Positions 1-6,160 of a stretch of DNA of 6,213 nt are shown piece by piece. A model generated the notes under the pieces. It saw nothing but the letters and a program-made list of their open reading frames with translations, was not told where the DNA came from and searched no databases. How positions within the stretch are numbered: the stretch's first letter is position 1; each line of letters begins with the position of its first letter. The DNA is taken from positions 1 through 6,213 of the forward strand of contig JAEYVD010000211.1 in assembly GCA_023432075.1 (NCBI GenBank), read 5' to 3'. Made by a program: the position numbers and the translations under genes. Source of the stretch: Pseudomonadota bacterium. GTDB taxonomy: Bacteria > Pseudomonadota > Gammaproteobacteria > Burkholderiales > Burkholderiaceae_B.

Positions 1-2
1 CC

Positions 3-1154
3 TCGGCGCGCGGCGCGCTGATTTCCGGTTACGGCGACCTGCCCGCGCCGCCCGCGCGCGGCAACGCCGACGCCAGCACGCCGCAGCTTTACGCGGCCGA
101 ATACCAAGGCGAACCGGTGCGCGTCGCGTGGATGGAACGCAAGGTGGCGGGCCCGCAAGAGACCGAAACCGCGATCATCCAGGTCGCCCAGACACGCGAG
201 GCGCGCAACGCGCTGGCCGAACGCATCCTGTGGCAAGGCACGCTGGCGCTGATCGGCTTTACCGCGGCCGCGCTGGCGCTGGCCTATTGGGGATTGCAGC
301 GGTCGCTGTCGCCCATCCAGCGGGTCGAACGCGAACTGGCCGGCCGCACCGCGTCGGACCTGCATCCCATTGCCGCGCCGGTGCCCGAGGAACTGGACAT
401 GCTGGTTCACTCGCTGGACGGCTTCATGGGCCGGCTGTCGGAAAACCTGGACACCCTGCGCCTGTTCATCGCCGAGGCCGCGCACCAGCTGCGCACCCCG
501 CTGGCCGCGCTGCATGCGCAGATGGAGGTCGCACTGGACGAGGACGATCCGGCCGAGCAGCGGCGCAGCCTGTTGGCCGTGCTGCGCAACGCCGAAAAAC
601 TGTCGCGGCTGGTCAACCAGCTGCTCAGCGACGCCAGCGTCATCCACCGCAGCAACGTCCGGCAGTTCCAGCCCGTCGACGTGGCCGAGCTGCTGACCCA
701 GGCCGTGTACGACACCGTCCCACAAGCCGACCCGCAGCCCGACGTCCGGCTGCATTTGCCGTCCGCAAACCGCAGCAAGCTGCCGCGCGTGATGGGCGAC
801 AACCTGATGTTGCGCGAAGCCTTCAAGAACCTCATCGATAACGCCCTGCGCCACGGCGCCAGCGACGACGGTCACATCGACGTGCGGCTGGACCCGCACG
901 ACGGGGGCTGGCGCATCACCGTGGCCGACCAAGGGCCGGGGATTCCGCCGGCGCTGGCCAACACGGCATTCGAACGGTTTGCGCGCGGCCCCAATCCCCG
1001 TTCGCCCGGCGCCGGGCTGGGCCTGTCCATCATCAGGCGCGTCGTCGACATCCACGGCGGCACGCTCAGCCTGAGCAACCGCGTGGGCGGCGGTCTGGAC
1101 GCGGTCATCACATTGCCCGCACCCTCCTTGTCCGCCAATGCCGATCATGCGTGA
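3..1154 (+). CDS. TctE-type sensor histidine kinase, 5'-truncated
   Basis: This is the C-terminal 383 residues of a membrane sensor kinase. The frame is open from base 3, so the GTG at 117 is internal and the true start lies upstream. The visible N-terminal part, with its VRVAW and IIQVAQTR stretches, resembles the periplasmic 2CSK_N domain of TctE-like kinases. A transmembrane segment follows at about 231-290, then a short HAMP-like linker. The catalytic core is complete: an H-box AEAAHQLRTPLAAL with phospho-acceptor His at 483-485, an N-box NLIDNALRHG with its key Asn at 840-842, a G1 box DQGPGIP from 927, an F-box FERF at 969-980 and a GAGLGLSII G2 box near 1011-1037. TctE-like kinases are usually about 460-480 residues, so roughly 90 are missing. 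The kinase should autophosphorylate and pass phosphate to an OmpR-type partner, probably encoded just upstream. Its stop overlaps the next gene, implying an operon. The signal is not known; TctE itself responds to tricarboxylates, but the family is broad. Confidence 0.93.
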   Translation, partial: SARGALISGYGDLPAPPARGNADASTPQLYAAEYQGEPVRVAWMERKVAGPQETETAIIQVAQTREARNALAERILWQGTLALIGFTAAALALAYWGLQRSLSPIQRVERELAGRTASDLHPIAAPVPEELDMLVHSLDGFMGRLSENLDTLRLFIAEAAHQLRTPLAALHAQMEVALDEDDPAEQRRSLLAVLRNAEKLSRLVNQLLSDASVIHRSNVRQFQPVDVAELLTQAVYDTVPQADPQPDVRLHLPSANRSKLPRVMGDNLMLREAFKNLIDNALRHGASDDGHIDVRLDPHDGGWRITVADQGPGIPPALANTAFERFARGPNPRSPGAGLGLSIIRRVVDIHGGTLSLSNRVGGGLDAVITLPAPSLSANADHA

Positions 1155-2217
1155 CGCCCTGTCCTATCTGCGCAGCCTGGCGGCGATCGCCGCGCTGACG
1201 CTGTCTGCGATCAGCCATGCCGCCGAAGTCAGCGGCAGCGGCCTCACGCTGGGTCCCGCCGACAGCAGCAACGTGCTGGTCGTGCATGCGTCCAACAGCG
1301 TGCAGGTGTTTCGCGGCGTGCTGGAAGACTTCAGCCGGCTCAACCCTTCCGTGCGCCTTGAGTACACCGAGCTGTCCACGCAGGATCTCTACCGCGAGAC
1401 CGTGGACCGCGCGGCGAGGGCGCCCGGCGTTCCGTCCGGGCCCGACATCGTCATCAGCAGCGCGATGGACCTGCAGACCAAGCTCGTCAACGACGGCTAC
1501 GCGCGCGTGCACCTATCGCCGCAGACCCGCGCCCTGCCCGGCTGGGCCAACTGGCGCGACGAGGTCTTCAGCATCGGCACCGACCCCATCGTCATGGTCT
1601 ACAACACGCAAAAGCTTGACGCCGCGCGCGTGCCGCACACCCGCCGCGAACTTCTGTCGCTGCTGCAGGCGCCCGACCAGCCGCTGGCCGGACGCATCTC
1701 TACCTACGACGTGCAGGGCAGCGGCATTGGCTATCTGGCGGCCACGCAGGACACGCGGCTCGACAGCATGGCCGGCGCCCTGCTCGCCGCCTTTGGCCGC
1801 AACGGCGTGTCCATCCACGAGTCCACCGAACATGCGCTGGACAAGCTGGAAAGCGGCGAGGTCACGCTAGCCTACAACCTGCTGGAATCCTATACGCGGC
1901 ACCGCATCGACAACGGCGCGCCGCTGGCAATCATCTACCCGCAGGACTACACGCTGATGCTGTCGCGCTCGGCCATCATTCCGCGGCAGGCGCCGCGCGC
2001 AGACCTGGGCGCGCTGTTCCTGGACTACCTGCTGTCGGCGCGCGGCCAGGACGCGCTGGCCAGGGAATCCGGCATGCGCCCGGTCAGCGCCTCGGTCGTG
2101 CCCGCGGCTGGCGTGCGGCCGGTGGCGTTGGGCGTCGGCCTGCTGGTGTACCTGGACCCGCTCAAGAAACGCCACTTCCTTGACCTGTGGCGCGCGGCGA
2201 TCTTCCCGCCGCGCTGA
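1138..2217 (+). CDS. Periplasmic ABC-type substrate-binding protein (Fbp/PgtC-like)
   Basis: A 359-residue secreted protein with the look of an extracellular solute-binding protein (type 2 periplasmic binding fold). Residues 1-28 form a signal peptide: basic N-terminus, hydrophobic core near 14-25, likely cleavage after SHA. The mature protein begins with a first strand of the type LVVHASNSV, followed by a helix and LEYTELST. This is the usual opening of Fe(III)/Fbp-like and PgtC-like binding proteins. A central DPIVMVYNT segment and a C-terminal FLDYLLSARGQDALA helix also fit that family. The ATG at 1138 lies inside the kinase gene (17-base overlap). An in-frame ATG at 1147 would give MRDALSYLR, also a good signal peptide, and neither start has a clear Shine-Dalgarno, so translational coupling to the kinase is likely. 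No permease or ATPase gene follows, so it may present a ligand to the kinase rather than serve only transport. The ligand cannot be read from the sequence. Confidence 0.88.
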   Translation: MPIMRDALSYLRSLAAIAALTLSAISHAAEVSGSGLTLGPADSSNVLVVHASNSVQVFRGVLEDFSRLNPSVRLEYTELSTQDLYRETVDRAARAPGVPSGPDIVISSAMDLQTKLVNDGYARVHLSPQTRALPGWANWRDEVFSIGTDPIVMVYNTQKLDAARVPHTRRELLSLLQAPDQPLAGRISTYDVQGSGIGYLAATQDTRLDSMAGALLAAFGRNGVSIHESTEHALDKLESGEVTLAYNLLESYTRHRIDNGAPLAIIYPQDYTLMLSRSAIIPRQAPRADLGALFLDYLLSARGQDALARESGMRPVSASVVPAAGVRPVALGVGLLVYLDPLKKRHFLDLWRAAIFPPR

Positions 2218-2234
2218 TGCCAGGCTCGATGGCG

Positions 2235-2247
2235 TGCGGCGACCGCA
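2235..2247. terminator. Small hairpin in the convergent gap (weak candidate)
   Basis: The 33 bases between the two convergent stop codons contain a perfect 5-base stem, TGCGG and CCGCA, with a CGA loop. No T-run follows on either strand, so this is at best a weak bidirectional terminator and may be chance in GC-rich DNA. Confidence 0.2.
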
Positions 2248-2250
2248 GGT

Positions 2251-2994
2251 TCAATGCGGGCTGGCTGTCGGGCGCACCACCACTTCGCTGACGTCCACGT
2301 CGTCCGGTTGCTCGATGGCGTACGCAATGGCGCGGGCGATGGCGTCGGGGTGCAGGGCGACGCGGCGGAACGACTGCATCGCCACGCGCGCGGTGTCGTC
2401 GGTGATGGTGTCGGCCAGTTCCGACTCGACGACACCGGGGCAGACCACCGTCACACGGATCTTGCTGGTCTCCTGACGCAGGCCATCCGAGATCGCGCGC
2501 ACCGCGAATTTGGTCGCGCAATACACCGCAGCCGTGGGCGACACGCTCAGGCCGCCAATGGAAGACACGTTGATCACCTGGCCGTGCCCCTGGCGTTCCA
2601 TGCCCGGCAGCACCGCGGCAATGCCGTGCAGCACGCCGCGGATGTTCACATCGATCATGCGGTCCCACTCATCCACCTTCAGCGAGGACAAGGGCGACAG
2701 CGGCATGACCCCCGCGTTGTTGACGATCACGTCCACTTGCCCGAAGGCCGCCTCGGCCCCGCGCACGAAGGCCTGCATGTCTTCGGCGGATGTGACGTCC
2801 AGCGCGCGGAACGCCGCCGTGCCGCCCTTTGCCCGAATCTCTTGCACCAGCGTTTCCAGCCGGTCCGTGCGCCGCGCGCCCACATACACGCGGTGGCCTT
2901 GTGCGGCCAGCAACCGCGCCGCCGCCTCGCCGATCCCGCTGCTGGCGCCGGTGATCAGCACTACTTTGGATTGCCGTTCTTGCATCGAAGTCAT
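2251..2994 (-). CDS. Short-chain dehydrogenase/reductase (SDR), classical type
   Basis: A 247-residue cytoplasmic NAD(P)-dependent oxidoreductase, the usual length for classical SDRs. All family motifs are intact: the cofactor glycine motif TGASSGIG at residues 15-22, a conserved Asp in LDVT (66), NNAG at 92-95, catalytic Asn117 in DVNIRG, Ser145 in NVSSIGG, and Tyr158 and Lys162 in YCATK, followed by CPG at 185-187. Arg41 and Arg42 at the end of the second strand suggest NADP(H) rather than NAD. The start at 2994 is chosen because GGAG (complement of 3002-3005) lies seven bases upstream; a second ATG nine bases downstream at 2985 is possible. The frame stays open far upstream, antisense to the regulator gene, but that part has no family similarity and is not coding. 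The gene is divergent from an AraC-family regulator gene, its probable controller. The substrate is unknown; many such enzymes carry only general alcohol/ketone or serine-dehydrogenase-like annotations. Confidence 0.93.
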   Translation of the reverse strand: MTSMQERQSKVVLITGASSGIGEAAARLLAAQGHRVYVGARRTDRLETLVQEIRAKGGTAAFRALDVTSAEDMQAFVRGAEAAFGQVDVIVNNAGVMPLSPLSSLKVDEWDRMIDVNIRGVLHGIAAVLPGMERQGHGQVINVSSIGGLSVSPTAAVYCATKFAVRAISDGLRQETSKIRVTVVCPGVVESELADTITDDTARVAMQSFRRVALHPDAIARAIAYAIEQPDDVDVSEVVVRPTASPH

Positions 2995-3001
2995 GGTCGT
3001 T

Positions 3002-3005
3002 CTCC
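3002..3005 (-). promoter_or_regulatory. Ribosome binding site of the SDR gene
   Basis: On the minus strand GGAG sits seven bases before the ATG at 2994. This favours that codon over the in-frame ATG at 2985. Confidence 0.7.
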
Positions 3006-3063
3006 AGGTTGTTTTCCGTGACTCAAATGCTACGGACGCGGCCGCCGCGCGCGAATACCCGCG

Positions 3064-3095
3064 TCTATCGCACCCTTGCCTATTTCTATCGCCCC
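3064..3095. promoter_or_regulatory. 21-base-phased direct repeat, likely AraC-type operator
   Basis: The octamer TCTATCGC occurs at 3064-3071 and again at 3085-3092. Allowing one variable base, the match extends to TCTATCGCNCC at 3064-3074 and 3085-3095. The start-to-start distance is exactly 21 bases, two helical turns, the spacing known for the half-sites of AraC (araI1/araI2). The pair lies between the divergent SDR and AraC-family genes. The downstream copy ends about 28 bases before the proposed regulator -10 box, so binding here could affect the regulator's own promoter as well as the SDR gene. The assignment as operator is inference. Confidence 0.55.
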
Positions 3096-3101
3096 GCCAT
3101 G

Positions 3102-3114
3102 TTCCCGCCGGGAA
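3102..3114. promoter_or_regulatory. Inverted repeat near the regulator promoter
   Basis: TTCCC and GGGAA flank a three-base centre (GCC), making a 13-base dyad located just upstream of the proposed -10 box. Its position between the -35 and -10 regions would suit a repressor site. The arms are short, so chance is possible. Confidence 0.3.
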
Positions 3115-3122
3115 GACGCCGG

Positions 3123-3128
3123 TAGAAT
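3123..3128 (+). promoter_or_regulatory. -10 box candidate for the AraC-family gene
   Basis: TAGAAT matches the sigma-70 -10 consensus at five of six positions and lies 34 bases before the chosen start codon. No good -35 hexamer is seen 16-18 bases upstream, as is common for activator-dependent promoters. A transcript starting near 3135 would exclude the in-frame ATG at 3127, supporting the start at 3163. Confidence 0.45.
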
Positions 3129-3162
3129 GTGCCGCACCGGAACCGAAACGCGGGATGCCCCC

Positions 3163-4122
3163 ATGACGCTGCCGTCCAGTCCGCAGTCGCGCGAAATGAT
3201 TGCCCTCATCGAACGCCTGGCGCCCAACGAGGGCTACAGCCTGTCCGCGCTGGACGGGGTGCGCTTGATGCGCTCGGACCGCCCGCTCGGCCGCACGCCG
3301 GTCCTGTACGAGCCCGGCATCGTCATCGTCTGCCAGGGCCGCAAGCTCGGCTTCCTGGGCGATGAGGTCTACGTGTACGACGCGCAGCACTATCTGGTGC
3401 TGTCCGTTCCGCTGCCCTTTTCCACCGAAACGCAGGCCAGCCGCGAAGAACCCTTGCTGGCCGTGTCCATCCGGATGGACCTGACCACCGTGGCGGACCT
3501 GGCGGTGGCGATCGACGCGCTTGCCGGCGCGCGCTCGGGCGATGCCCTGTCCGGCGACGCGCCGTTGGGCATTGCTTCGACCCCGCTGTCGATGGAACTG
3601 GCGGACGCGACCGTGCGCCTGTTGCGCGCGCTGTGCAATCCGCTCGATGCCGAGATCCTGGGCCCGGCCCTCGTGCGCGAGATCTGCTTTCGCGTCCTCA
3701 CCGGCGAACAAGGCGGCGCCTTGCGCGCCGCGCTGGCGCACCCGGGCCGCTTCGGGCGCGTCGCCCGGGCACTGCGGCGCATACATACGGACTTTTCCCA
3801 GCCGCTGGACGTGACGCACCTGGCGCAGGAAGCCGGCATGAGCGTGCCGGCCTTTCACGTCAATTTCAAGGCGGTCACGCAGACCTCGCCGATCCAATAC
3901 ATCAAGTCGACGCGCCTGCATCACGCACGACTCATGATGATTCGCGACGGGCTGACGGCGGCGTCCGCTTCGGCGCGCGTGGGTTATGAGAGCGCCTCGC
4001 AGTTCAGCCGCGAATTCAAGCGCTTTTTCGGCCGCACGCCCATCGAGGAAGTACGCGACATGAAGGCCTCGTTCGCGCTGTCGCCCGCGGCCGCCATCGG
4101 AGACTTCGCGTCCCGGCACTGA
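3163..4122 (+). CDS. AraC-family transcriptional regulator (AraC_N type)
   Basis: A 319-residue DNA-binding regulator. Residues from about 20 to 180 match the AraC_N (cupin-like) effector domain, with the characteristic LYEPGIVIVCQGRK at 48-61 followed by LSVPLPF. The C-terminus holds the AraC double helix-turn-helix: a first unit at about 220-240 (LAQEAGMSVPAFHVNFK, then TSPIQYIKSTRLHHAR) and a second at about 267-293 (ARVGYESASQFSREFKRFFGRTP). The ATG at 3163 has only a weak GGGA seven bases upstream. Longer in-frame starts exist at 3127 and 3076, but 3127 overlaps the likely -10 box, and 319 residues suits the family (E. coli YqhC is a relative of similar type). It is divergent from an SDR gene, an arrangement in which the regulator commonly controls the neighbouring oxidoreductase, often in response to aldehydes or other small reactive molecules. 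The effector here is unknown. Confidence 0.93.
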   Translation: MTLPSSPQSREMIALIERLAPNEGYSLSALDGVRLMRSDRPLGRTPVLYEPGIVIVCQGRKLGFLGDEVYVYDAQHYLVLSVPLPFSTETQASREEPLLAVSIRMDLTTVADLAVAIDALAGARSGDALSGDAPLGIASTPLSMELADATVRLLRALCNPLDAEILGPALVREICFRVLTGEQGGALRAALAHPGRFGRVARALRRIHTDFSQPLDVTHLAQEAGMSVPAFHVNFKAVTQTSPIQYIKSTRLHHARLMMIRDGLTAASASARVGYESASQFSREFKRFFGRTPIEEVRDMKASFALSPAAAIGDFASRH

Positions 4123-4137
4123 GGCGCCCCCTGCGCC
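4123..4137 (+). terminator. Short GC hairpin after the regulator gene (weak)
   Basis: GGCGC and GCGCC flank a CCCCT loop directly after the regulator stop codon. The stem has only five pairs and no T-run follows, so termination here is doubtful. Confidence 0.2.
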
Positions 4138-4145
4138 GCATCGTG

Positions 4146-4151
4146 TAGCAT
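4146..4151 (+). promoter_or_regulatory. -10-like box before the 563-residue gene
   Basis: TAGCAT matches four of six -10 consensus positions and sits 30 bases before the ATG at 4182. No -35 box is visible at the expected distance (GGCGCC instead). The gene may instead be read through from the regulator gene 59 bases upstream. Confidence 0.25.
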
Positions 4152-4181
4152 TGGGCGCCATTGCCGCATGCTTCACGCCTC

Positions 4182-5873
4182 ATGATGTCCGACGTATCCC
4201 GCCCCATTGGCCTGCATCACAAGACCGCCCAGGAGATCCAGGACGAAACGCTGGCCGCCATCCACCGCTGGTTCGACACGCTGCAAGCGCGCGACGACGT
4301 CGATGCCATCGTGGCCCGCACATCGCTGCAGGTCGGCATCCACAGCGAGATCCTGCTGGAATACGAGCCCTCGCGCATCGTGTTCGACGTCATGCCCAGC
4401 TGGGAGCCCGACGACGAGGACGGTCTGCGCGCCGAAGGGCGCAGCGGGCCGCTCAGCCCCGACGCCGTGCACACGTCGCTGGCGCCCGTGCTGCGCGAGG
4501 CCGTGCGAGAACGCATCGACCGGCTGGCCGGCACACCCCATCTTGACCACCACTTCCGCTTTCGCGCGCAGTTTCCGACCACCGAGGGCCGGCTGCGACT
4601 GACGCTGGTGGATCACACCGACGCGGTCAAGCAGCAGACGCTGCGCGATCGCGTGACGCGCTACGTGGATCAGGCGGTGCTGAACGGCAGCCATCCCACT
4701 GACCGCCTGCACGTCAGCCTGCTGTGCCGCCACCTGCTGGACGAACGCCTTTTCCCGCACCCGGACCATCCCTGGCTGATCACCGTCTTCACCCGCTTGC
4801 TGGCGCTGAACGCAGGCCAGGAATCGCTGGCCGAACAACGCGGCTCGATCATTCACGCGCTGCGCGGCTGGGCCGAGGAACAATATCTGCCGGGCTACTT
4901 CGACGTTTCGCAAGACGTCTTCCGCCAGAATACTTACTCGCCCAAGCCTGGCGCCGCGCTGGATCCCGACGACCGCGGCATCGACCTGCTGCTCTACGCC
5001 GCCACGCTGATCCTGCGTCACGAACCCGGCTATGCGCGTCCCACGGGCCTGACGTTTCTGGAACTTGCCCGCGACCTGGGCAGCGCGCGCGCCGGCGCGA
5101 TGCTGGCCAGCGGCAGCGGCGCATTGGCGCCCGAGCGCACGCGCCTGTCGACCGACCTGGCGGACGGCGCCGCCAACGACGTGCTGGCCACGGTGACCAT
5201 CGCCATCCGGCAGGAATCGCCGGCCGCCTATGTGCAGGCGCTGGACTTCCTGGCGGCCCTGCTGCGCGCGGGTTTCCCAGCCGGCTACCGTGTCGTGTTA
5301 AAGAGTCGAGCGCGTCACTATCTGCCCGTCAAGGGGCTGGCCAAGTCAGACACGCATCGCTTCTTTGCCAACGCCGCGCAGCACCCCGCGGCGCATGACG
5401 CACTGGCGGCCTATGCGCACGCCGCCATCCAACCCTACGAGTGGTACGCCGACGCGGAGGCCGAAAAGGCGTGTCTGTCCGGTACGTATGCGGCGTTTGC
5501 CCTGGGCCTGGCTGGCCACCGCCATTTTGCGCTGCTGCGTCACTACATGGCGTTGGTGGATGACGAACACCAGTCCGTGCAAGACCGCTATACCACCGTG
5601 TTTCTCGAGCAGCATGGCCTGTCGCCCGATACGCTGGCCACCGCCGTGGCCTGCCTGCGCGTCTGCACCGATGGCTTCAAGCTGCCCGCGAAGTTTGCGG
5701 TGCAAGACCTCGAGACACTGGACCTGCTGGCCGCGGCGCTTGCCGATTTACCGGAGCACGACAGGGCCCCTGTGCGCGAACGGCTTTTCGGGTCGGACAA
5801 GAAACTTGCCGCATTGGCGCGCAAGGCCGGCGGCGAGCACAAGGCGCGGCTGCTGCGGCTGCTGGAATGCTAG
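4182..5873 (+). CDS. Uncharacterised 563-residue soluble protein
   Basis: A long gene with no signal peptide or membrane segment, so a cytoplasmic product is expected. I do not recognise its function. The N-terminal ~160 residues look mixed alpha/beta and contain an acidic SWEPDDEDG stretch. The remainder is mostly helical and leucine- and alanine-rich, with motifs such as HPTDRLHVSLLCRHLLDERL, GWAEEQYLPGYFD and, near the C-terminus, CLSGTYAAFALGL followed by LVDDEHQSVQDRY. The last motif group recalls domain-of-unknown-function families (possibly DUF6138) and some immunity-type proteins of polymorphic toxin systems, but this is recollection without a search. Adjacent ATGs at 4182 and 4185 are the likely starts; a TTG at 4161 would add seven residues. 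No clear Shine-Dalgarno precedes either ATG. Codon use matches the neighbours, so the gene looks resident rather than recently acquired. Co-transcription with the upstream regulator is possible but unproven. Confidence 0.85.
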   Translation: MMSDVSRPIGLHHKTAQEIQDETLAAIHRWFDTLQARDDVDAIVARTSLQVGIHSEILLEYEPSRIVFDVMPSWEPDDEDGLRAEGRSGPLSPDAVHTSLAPVLREAVRERIDRLAGTPHLDHHFRFRAQFPTTEGRLRLTLVDHTDAVKQQTLRDRVTRYVDQAVLNGSHPTDRLHVSLLCRHLLDERLFPHPDHPWLITVFTRLLALNAGQESLAEQRGSIIHALRGWAEEQYLPGYFDVSQDVFRQNTYSPKPGAALDPDDRGIDLLLYAATLILRHEPGYARPTGLTFLELARDLGSARAGAMLASGSGALAPERTRLSTDLADGAANDVLATVTIAIRQESPAAYVQALDFLAALLRAGFPAGYRVVLKSRARHYLPVKGLAKSDTHRFFANAAQHPAAHDALAAYAHAAIQPYEWYADAEAEKACLSGTYAAFALGLAGHRHFALLRHYMALVDDEHQSVQDRYTTVFLEQHGLSPDTLATAVACLRVCTDGFKLPAKFAVQDLETLDLLAAALADLPEHDRAPVRERLFGSDKKLAALARKAGGEHKARLLRLLEC

Positions 5874-5878
5874 AAGGG

Positions 5879-5907
5879 ACCGCCCAGGCGCGTTTGCGCA
5901 GGGCGGT
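5879..5907 (+). terminator. Hairpin after the 563-residue gene, probable terminator
   Basis: Five bases after the stop codon, ACCGCCC pairs with GGGCGGT. An upper stem GCGC/GCGC closes a GTTT loop, separated from the lower stem by a small internal bulge. The sequence then turns AT-rich (TTGAATTAA) but lacks a true T-run, so it is an imperfect intrinsic terminator. Confidence 0.5.
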
Positions 5908-5973
5908 TGAATTAACCCGGTATCGCCGCATCAACGCGTCGTTCGCCGTGTGAAAAACCGCGGCCAAATGCGC

Positions 5974-5985
5974 CTTGCGCGCAAG
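5974..5985. promoter_or_regulatory. 12-base perfect palindrome, possible operator
   Basis: CTTGCGCGCAAG reads the same on both strands. It lies eight bases upstream of a GATAAT box (5994-5999), covering the spacer between possible -35 and -10 elements, where a dimeric repressor could act. Confidence 0.35.
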
Positions 5986-5993
5986 TTTGCGAC

Positions 5994-5999
5994 GATAAT
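5994..5999 (+). promoter_or_regulatory. -10-like box GATAAT
   Basis: GATAAT matches five of six -10 consensus positions. The only -35-like hexamer nearby, TTGCGC at 5975-5980, is just 13 bases away, too close for a standard promoter. Transcription from here would give a leader of about 155 bases for the gene at 6161. Confidence 0.3.
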
Positions 6000-6011
6000 C
6001 GGCGCTGGGCC

Positions 6012-6042
6012 CACCGCTATCGCCAACCCAACGATCGCGGTG
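6012..6042 (+). repeat. Imperfect inverted repeat, 11-base arms
   Basis: CACCGCTATCG (6012-6022) and CGATCGCGGTG (6032-6042) pair at ten of eleven positions around a nine-base CCAACCCAA loop. It could form a leader RNA stem-loop or act as a dyad operator for the downstream gene. Confidence 0.45.
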
Positions 6043-6045
6043 CGT

Positions 6046-6070
6046 CCGCCGCTTTGATCCGCAGCAGCGG
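6046..6070 (+). repeat. Second imperfect inverted repeat, 8-base arms
   Basis: CCGCCGCT (6046-6053) and AGCAGCGG (6063-6070) pair at seven of eight positions around a nine-base loop, three bases after the preceding stem-loop. Such short GC arms arise easily by chance. Confidence 0.3.
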
Positions 6071-6149
6071 TGCGCCGCCCCGCCTAGCCGGCCGGCGCCA
6101 CCTACAACCATCTGTGACACGTAGCAGCGTTTACGTCTGAACCAGAGTT

Positions 6150-6154
6150 GGAGG
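6150..6154 (+). promoter_or_regulatory. Strong ribosome binding site
   Basis: GGAGG lies six bases before the ATG at 6161. It is the best Shine-Dalgarno in the window and the main support for the truncated gene. Confidence 0.75.
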
Positions 6155-6160
6155 CACGCC

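Larger units (their letters stand above)
5908..6149. other. Non-coding intergenic stretch with dyads
   Basis: I see no convincing gene here on either strand. An antisense frame is open across it but has no recognisable similarity and runs into the 3' end of the neighbouring gene. The stretch holds a 12-base palindrome, a GATAAT box and two imperfect stem-loops, listed separately, and probably serves as promoter and leader for the gene starting at 6161. Confidence 0.6.

Noticed and set aside
2995..4176. Minus-strand frame of the SDR gene stays open for nearly 1.2 kb upstream, allowing a 641-residue reading frame
   Set aside because: The extension is antisense to the clear AraC-family gene, is arginine- and glycine-rich with no family similarity, and the SDR has its own ribosome binding site at its family-typical start.
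4173..5021. 282-residue minus-strand frame within the 563-residue gene
   Set aside because: It is a shadow frame of a GC-rich gene, with valine, glutamine and arginine-rich composition typical of antisense reading.
5921..6024. Two further TATCGCC copies (5921-5927 and 6018-6024) resembling the repeats at 3064-3095
   Set aside because: They share only seven or eight bases, are 97 bases apart without helical phasing, and the second is part of a separate hairpin; chance is the simpler explanation.
6087..6096. GCCGGCCGGC palindrome
   Set aside because: Pure G/C palindromes of this size are expected by chance at this composition, and its context gives no support for a site.
6113..6141. GTGACA at 6114-6119 as a -35 box close to the last gene
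   Set aside because: No acceptable -10 hexamer lies 16-18 bases downstream (TCTGAA or CTGAAC only).
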